A stretch of DNA of 64,000 nucleotides from Vermamoeba vermiformis (taxonomy: Eukaryota > Tubulinea > Echinamoebida): contig JBEWZL010000043.1 of NCBI GenBank assembly GCA_045837725.1, positions 62,001 to 126,000 of the forward strand. The letters are read 5' to 3'. The position numbers and the translations under genes were made by a program. Of this stretch, positions 59,345-64,000 are shown in pieces. Every line of letters begins with the position of its first letter. The first letter of the stretch is position 1. Under the pieces are notes generated by a model. It was not told the origin of the DNA. It worked only from the letters and a program-made list of their open reading frames with translations, and did no database searches.

Positions 59345-60831
59345 AAATTAAATCGAGAGGATTCTCTACGTAGGAACGCCAATCGATTATATTGCACAAT
59401 TTCGTCGCGAGGTACATTGATAGTTATAAGGCAGGACTTTTAATATAGAAATTAGATCTATAACTACGTATAATCAATAAAACAAAAAAAATATTGAATT
59501 GATAATAATAGTAGCTTACTGTGGGCTTCTTGAATTGCACGAAGCACATCCAGATCTTGTTTGACGAGGCTACGATAGAACTCATAAAGGTGCACATAAT
59601 GTACTATTCCATCATTATGCATATAAAATTTGGTCTTAGTGCTCTTCAAGAAATTTGGATGGAACTCAAATGACCGATAACCTCCCTTGTGCGCCATTAA
59701 TTTTGAGCCTTGAAAAACCACCAAAAATGCTCCAGCCGTAGCACAATCTAATCATAAGTATTAATCAATTGAATAAGTAAGGTTCGAAATTAAGCTAAGC
59801 GAGTGTACTTTACCTGCGGCGACCTCTCCAGGATGCTCAAGGTGCCCAAGACCAAGCTGTTTTAAAGGCAATAAATACTTCTCGCAGCACTTGATATTCC
59901 ATTTTTTGGTCTAATCAATAATTAATTAAACGGCTGGCCAAATATACATTCTAAAAGATTATCACATCTACGACAAGATAGCGGCCAGCACCGTAGTCGC
60001 GTGGAATTTCCTATAGGTAATATCAAGGCGCCACTAGACACTTATGCCAGATAGTCCTCTTCAGTGAAAAATGGACTCAAGAGAGCGGAATATGAAAAAA
60101 GTATATGGGCTGCAAAAACCCTCAGATAGTGATCAATGGCACTGCGCTATACGATATGTGAATTGTATTCTATTGCCAAGCTGCCCGTCAAATATTTTTT
60201 TTCGTGTGGCGCTTTGCATCGGACCAGTCGTCGATGGGCAGGTATAATCCACAAGTGATAAAGCAAGCTTGTCGGCCCAGCCATTTTCATTAGATATTTG
60301 CAAACTTTAACGAGTTCTAAAGGTTTGAATGATCTTTTCGTGTAAGAGCGTAATGAGATCATGCCTCGTACGTTAAGAATGAGTATTTGATAAGTAAGAA
60401 AGTTTTTAAATTAAAATTGGAATATGAATGTAAACTGATTGTGATAGTGTTGAAAAATTGCATCCGCGCCTATCAACTGTAAGCATCAAAAACCGCCATT
60501 AAATATTACTCACAGGCAATAAATTTTGTAGCATTCGAAGTATTAATATATCCATAGAATTTGTTTCGAGCAAAGCGACATCCACCTCCTAAAATAAACA
60601 AAATTAAATAAAAAAATTCTGATTATTTTCAAATAATGCCCAATTACCGTTAAAATTTCTACAGATCGATATTATAATAGAGTCATCGATAACGCAATTA
60701 TAAGTTTTGGAAGCGCGAGACAGATTTGAGATCGCCTGAAATAGTTCCAAATTGTCCAGACCGCTCTTGCGTTGTAACAAAATTCTGAGCGCTGGTCTTA
60801 CAAAATTCTCATTGTCGTCATTATCTTCCAT
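59345..60831 (-). pseudogene. Inverted, 3'-truncated copy 3 of the F-box-like family
   Basis: Minus strand, from ATG 60831 (MEDNDDNENFVRPALRI). Recognisable pieces are NLSRASKTYN, GGCRFARNKFYGYINTSN, FKPLELVKVCK, ISNENGWADKLALSLVDY, FDGQLGNRIQ, DCATAGAFLVVFQGSKLM and LYEFYRSLVKQDLDVLRAIQEAH, then a short end VPRDEIVQY...IGVPT near 59345-59410. A -1 change lies near 60290 and another near 59375. The whole last exon with the F-box-like motif (about 900 bp in the other copies) is missing. It is thus a decayed inverted duplicate, though the first half could still be expressed. Confidence 0.72.
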
Positions 60832-60973
60832 TCCGATTGAATTTTATATTAAATCGCTGGTAAACGAGAAAATATGACGGCGATTTTACGAACAAAGCAA
60901 AATGATGTTTAAACAATCCACGTGCGTTAAGGTTAAAAATATTTATTTAACAATACTAGCAAAAGGAAATCCC

Positions 60974-62974
60974 TTAGAAAGGCAAGTTCAAAGCAGCATT
61001 GCCGTCAAAGAAGTTGTAAGGACGAAGTTCGAAGTGGTGCCATGAAGTAGGCATGATAGGACCATCTTCTTGACGCACCACGTGATGCATGCCGAGAGTG
61101 TACCACACGACGATATCGCGGTTGTTGATCTCTCTGTTTTGTTCGGTCCATTCGTGCAAACCATCGCTGCCATCAGCCAACACGACGAACTTGCCGCCAG
61201 CGTACTTCTCGTCAGGGTTGTAAGGAGTGACCCAGACGGTATTTTCACTGAATCTCGCGCGCTTTTGAACGGGGTCGTTGTGCGGGAGCATTGAAACAGC
61301 AGTGTGAGACGGAGAAATTTGGTAGCCGCGGTAATTTCCGACGGGAGATTTGTTGTTAGATTGAACGGACCAGACTGAAGGCTCCATAATGTTCGGCTTC
61401 AATCTCGCACTGCGCTCCTTCTTCAACACGTTGCGATCGAGTTTCCAAATGCCCTTGCGACCAAATCCAGCAGACTGTGACAATCGCTTGAGCTTGATCT
61501 CTTCCTTGACGAAGTTGTTGGTGGGACCGTCGACGTCCAAGTCCAATCTGAAGTTGAAGTAATGGTCGTGGAAGACACCAACTCTGTTGGGGCTAACAAG
61601 AGTACCAGTGTTCAAGACAGGGTTCTCACGAGCCTCGTCGAGATCAGCGATGGAAGTAGTGTTGACACCCTTGATGGCAATGAGACCAGTAGCACCAATT
61701 CTGAAGCTGATGGTGCCGTCTTGTCTGAACACTGTGTCGTGCAAGTAATCGTAGTTACCAATAGTAGCGATGGTGCGGACCACGAGCTCGATGGCCTTGC
61801 GTGACTCGAAGGTTCCAACACGAGTATCCACGTGGCTCCAAGCAGGCTCAGCGAGAGTTCGCTCGAAAATACAAGCATACTTGTTGACAGCAATTGGTTT
61901 GCCAGCAACGTCGAGGGCAGTAGCGTTCAAGTAGATGGCGTACTCGGGGCAGTTAGGGTTGGTCGTGGCAGCAGTGCTCAAGAAGTTACCCCAGCCGTAC
62001 TCGCCAGAGTCCATGTATGACTTGAAGTACCAGTCAATGTCGTTGTCCATGTAGGGCACGTAGAGCTCGCTAAGAGTGGCTTGGTAGAGGATTGAACGGC
62101 GAGCACCATTGGCAGTCAAAGGATCGGCAAAAGATACGTCAGAAATGGTCATACCAGTGCGGAAGTCCAAGCGGAGGTGCATCTTGAAGCCTTGCCAAGT
62201 GAGCACGTGATCGTTCAGAGTGAATGAAGCACCGTCAGGTTGAATAAGTTTGACGTCCTTGACATTGGCACGAGGTGGCACGGCGCCAGCAGTGAAGTCA
62301 ATTCCTTGAGCGGAGGGCACAGTGACGGGTGTATTGAAGTTATACTCGAGCACACGACCAGTCAACAAATCTACAGTCAAGCGCAAATGTTCGACAGGTC
62401 TGAAGTAGTAGTTGCTAGTGTCGGCAGCTTGGCGGCAAATGATTTCCACGGCACGAGTTCCTTCTTCGAAATCCATTCCGAACTGACCTCCACGAGCGGC
62501 AGGCGAGCAGACCAAGGTAGAAGGGTCAATTCCACGGTTCAAAAATTCCATAACAACGGTCATGTTAACAATGTCAGGTGCTGTCAAAGTTTGAATGAGT
62601 TCAGCGTATGTGAATCCAGGTTGTCCCTTTGACGAGTCGATCCATTTCCAACTGAGAACCTTGGCTTGAGTGATACTGACGACAGTCTCGTAGTATTGAT
62701 TAGCAGGAGATTTCAGCACGAAGTAGGCGGCACGTTCGAGAGGAGCAGATCCGGGGGTCCAGGCCAAGACTTGTTGCTTAGGAGGTTCTTGAACTTCAAA
62801 TGCTTGGAATGACCACGCGGAAGAAATCAAGGGCTGACCATTGACGGTAGCGTTGCGCAAAACTGCAACGGCAAAAGAGATCTCATCCGCAGTGAGAGGA
62901 TCCAACGGATGGTATACGGCGTGAATTGAGCTGGTAATGCCCAAAAGGAAGATGATGCTAATCAAGGTATTCAT
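60974..62974 (-). CDS. Secreted copper amine oxidase (primary-amine oxidase)
   Basis: One uninterrupted frame of 666 codons, ATG 62974 to TAA 60974, with no intron, unusual here. A signal peptide (MNTLISIIFLLGITSSIHA) is followed by the N2/N3 and catalytic domains. The topaquinone site is TIGNYDYLHDTVFRQDG (TxxNYDY, first Tyr modified). The catalytic base is the Asp of YMDSGEYGWG. Copper ligands are HDHYFNFRLD (HxH) and the later MHHVV. It oxidises primary amines to aldehydes with release of ammonia and hydrogen peroxide, here outside the cell or in the endocytic lumen. All key residues are present and the length is normal. The base composition looks more GC-rich than its neighbours. Confidence 0.95.
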   Translation of the reverse strand: MNTLISIIFLLGITSSIHAVYHPLDPLTADEISFAVAVLRNATVNGQPLISSAWSFQAFEVQEPPKQQVLAWTPGSAPLERAAYFVLKSPANQYYETVVSITQAKVLSWKWIDSSKGQPGFTYAELIQTLTAPDIVNMTVVMEFLNRGIDPSTLVCSPAARGGQFGMDFEEGTRAVEIICRQAADTSNYYFRPVEHLRLTVDLLTGRVLEYNFNTPVTVPSAQGIDFTAGAVPPRANVKDVKLIQPDGASFTLNDHVLTWQGFKMHLRLDFRTGMTISDVSFADPLTANGARRSILYQATLSELYVPYMDNDIDWYFKSYMDSGEYGWGNFLSTAATTNPNCPEYAIYLNATALDVAGKPIAVNKYACIFERTLAEPAWSHVDTRVGTFESRKAIELVVRTIATIGNYDYLHDTVFRQDGTISFRIGATGLIAIKGVNTTSIADLDEARENPVLNTGTLVSPNRVGVFHDHYFNFRLDLDVDGPTNNFVKEEIKLKRLSQSAGFGRKGIWKLDRNVLKKERSARLKPNIMEPSVWSVQSNNKSPVGNYRGYQISPSHTAVSMLPHNDPVQKRARFSENTVWVTPYNPDEKYAGGKFVVLADGSDGLHEWTEQNREINNRDIVVWYTLGMHHVVRQEDGPIMPTSWHHFELRPYNFFDGNAALNLPF

Positions 62975-63475
62975 AGCAATTCTTCCGAGCAGGAGCTAGC
63001 TGATCTGTTGTCGATCTATGAGTAAAAAGTATTGAAACAGAAAAAGAAAAAAATACGAATTTATCGCTGCTGATTTTTGACGTTTGACAAAATAAATGCT
63101 ATTGTGCTCACTTTTGGATTCTCGGCAGATTGTTACGACGTTTCGAAAAAAAAGACAGGGTTATTCCGACGGTTTTGTGGATGCGACTGATGAGTTATTA
63201 CGCAGTGAGGCACGACGTCATAAATCTAACAGTACCTGCAACAACAAATCATATTGCATTAGTAAAGGCGATAAAAAAAAAGAATTATGATTGTGTTTCA
63301 GTATCTTTTTGCGTACCATTTCGACAAAAAAAGAAGTATTCGGAGCACGTGATTTTCAATCTGATGGAAACTCCACGGTGATTAATGACAGTACTAAACT
63401 TTGAAATAAGTATTGACTTGTTGCGGAGTAACATTATTTTTGTTTACCTTTCGACCTCAAACAAGTCCACCAAAC
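62975..63475. other. Divergent promoter region
   Basis: It lies between the amine oxidase (minus) and the PA-domain gene (plus). Two overlapping plus-strand frames (63096-63381) lack domains and are not called. Confidence 0.5.
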
Positions 63476-64000
63476 ATGATCCAAAAACTCTTATTGGCGT
63501 TGTGTATTTGCGCAACGTTATTTTGTGCAGCTGATTCACGGTTGATAATCTTGTCCCCTGAAGAGTTTGCAGCAGACTATGAGACCGCCCAGATATTCTT
63601 TCGAGGTAATACTTTGTCTCGCGTATCAAGCTTTACTAGCTGTAGCTAATGACCAATGATAGATACATTAGTCTTTGAACCTATTAACGGCACGATGGTG
63701 TTAGTTCCACGAGGATTTGAGGATCAAGTCGACGTGCAAGGCAAGATCGCGTTAGTCTCTATACGCTTACCTCACGAGCAAACAATTCGAAACTTGCAGA
63801 ATCGAGGAGCCATCGCCGTTGTTATGGGTGGCTTTACAGGTCAGTTGGTCTTACTGCATCACATCCGTAAAACGAGTTTGACCAAGTTTGACTAACACGC
63901 GGAACAACTCTTCAGGTGTGCCAGGATTTGTGATGTATACTGGCGACAATGGAAATACTTCTGACATAGTTATCCCTATGGTAGAGCTAGCCGATGAGAA
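63476..64000 (+). CDS. Secreted PA-domain protein, 5' part
   Basis: Exons 63476-63605, 63662-63839 and 63916 onward; cut by the right edge. The signal peptide MIQKLLLALCICATLFCAA is followed by LIILSPEEFAADYETAQIFF, then DTLVFEPINGTMVLVPRGF, GKIALVSIRLPHEQTIRNLQ, GAIAVVMGG and GVPGFVMYTGDNGNTSDIVIP, the usual course of a protease-associated domain. The rest of the protein is outside the window; it may be a receptor, a peptidase or a sorting protein. Lumenal or extracellular. Confidence 0.75.

Noticed and set aside
61562-62632. Plus-strand frames inside the amine oxidase
   Set aside because: They are antisense shadows of a long, motif-complete coding sequence.
63096-63381. Two overlapping plus-strand frames before the PA-domain gene
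   Set aside because: Composition is that of spacer and neither has a domain or splice context.
1-64000. Virus-like elements, transposons, CRISPR arrays
   Set aside because: No reverse transcriptase, integrase, transposase, capsid or terminal repeat signature was recognised in any frame; the duplicated blocks are host gene copies.

Overview
This is nuclear DNA of a microbial eukaryote, gene-dense and intron-rich: about 32 genes or gene remnants in 64 kb, on both strands, with short GT-AG introns (mostly about 45-110 bp), AT-rich spacers, Asn codon runs and TAA as the usual stop. The gene content (a MYRF-type self-cleaving membrane-tethered factor, RasGEF and Rho genes, DCAF12, SHPRH, a Tul1-like RING ligase, F-box families) best fits an amoebozoan; the species cannot be named from the sequence. 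I saw no tRNA, rRNA, CRISPR array, virus-like element or transposon.

Layout. 1-2749: two tandem extended SDR (sugar-epimerase-like) genes separated by a spacer rich in palindromes. 3420-5186: rhomboid protease. 5987-8471: MYRF-like protein with a self-cleavage (S74/ICA) domain, one membrane span and a leucine-rich ectodomain. 8813-11134 (minus): TMEM184/Ost-alpha membrane protein with a C-terminal PH domain. 11622-17213 (minus): SHPRH-type SNF2/PHD/RING protein. 17733-20251 (minus): ammonium transporter. 20694-24389 (plus): PAP2-like membrane protein, coiled-coil protein, P-loop kinase. 24440-25069 (minus): ZMAT5/U11-U12 20K-like protein. 25414-30183 (plus): F-box/LRR protein and SUV39-type histone methyltransferase. 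30316-35675 (minus): F-box protein with repeats on both sides, and M28 metallopeptidase with PA domain. 36118-39114 (plus): small tail-anchored zinc-binding protein, GPI-anchored-like protein, deiodinase-like thioredoxin-fold protein. 39214-43740 (minus): DCAF12-like WD40 protein, SDR reductase, divergent Rho GTPase. 44013-49919 (plus): unknown protein, truncated and intact copies of a type I membrane protein, Tul1-like RING ligase. 50048-51205 (minus): cysteine-rich membrane protein. 51455-60831: three copies of a lineage-specific F-box-like family (one inverted and truncated) with a RasGEF gene between them. 60974-62974 (minus): intronless copper amine oxidase. 63476-64000: start of a PA-domain protein.

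Working together: the genes do not form an operon-like pathway. Ubiquitin functions recur (SHPRH, DCAF12, Tul1-like, several F-box proteins), as do cell-surface proteins and small-GTPase signalling. Nitrogen handling appears as an ammonium transporter and a secreted amine oxidase far apart.

Two window-wide patterns stand out. First, at least eleven conserved coding exons are interrupted by one extra base (+1 frame change), with only a few changes of the other sign. This could be insertion-type assembly error or something biological, and every product below should be read with it in mind. Second, a 12-bp palindrome, TGACACGTGTCA, recurs exactly four times, each time inside an intron.
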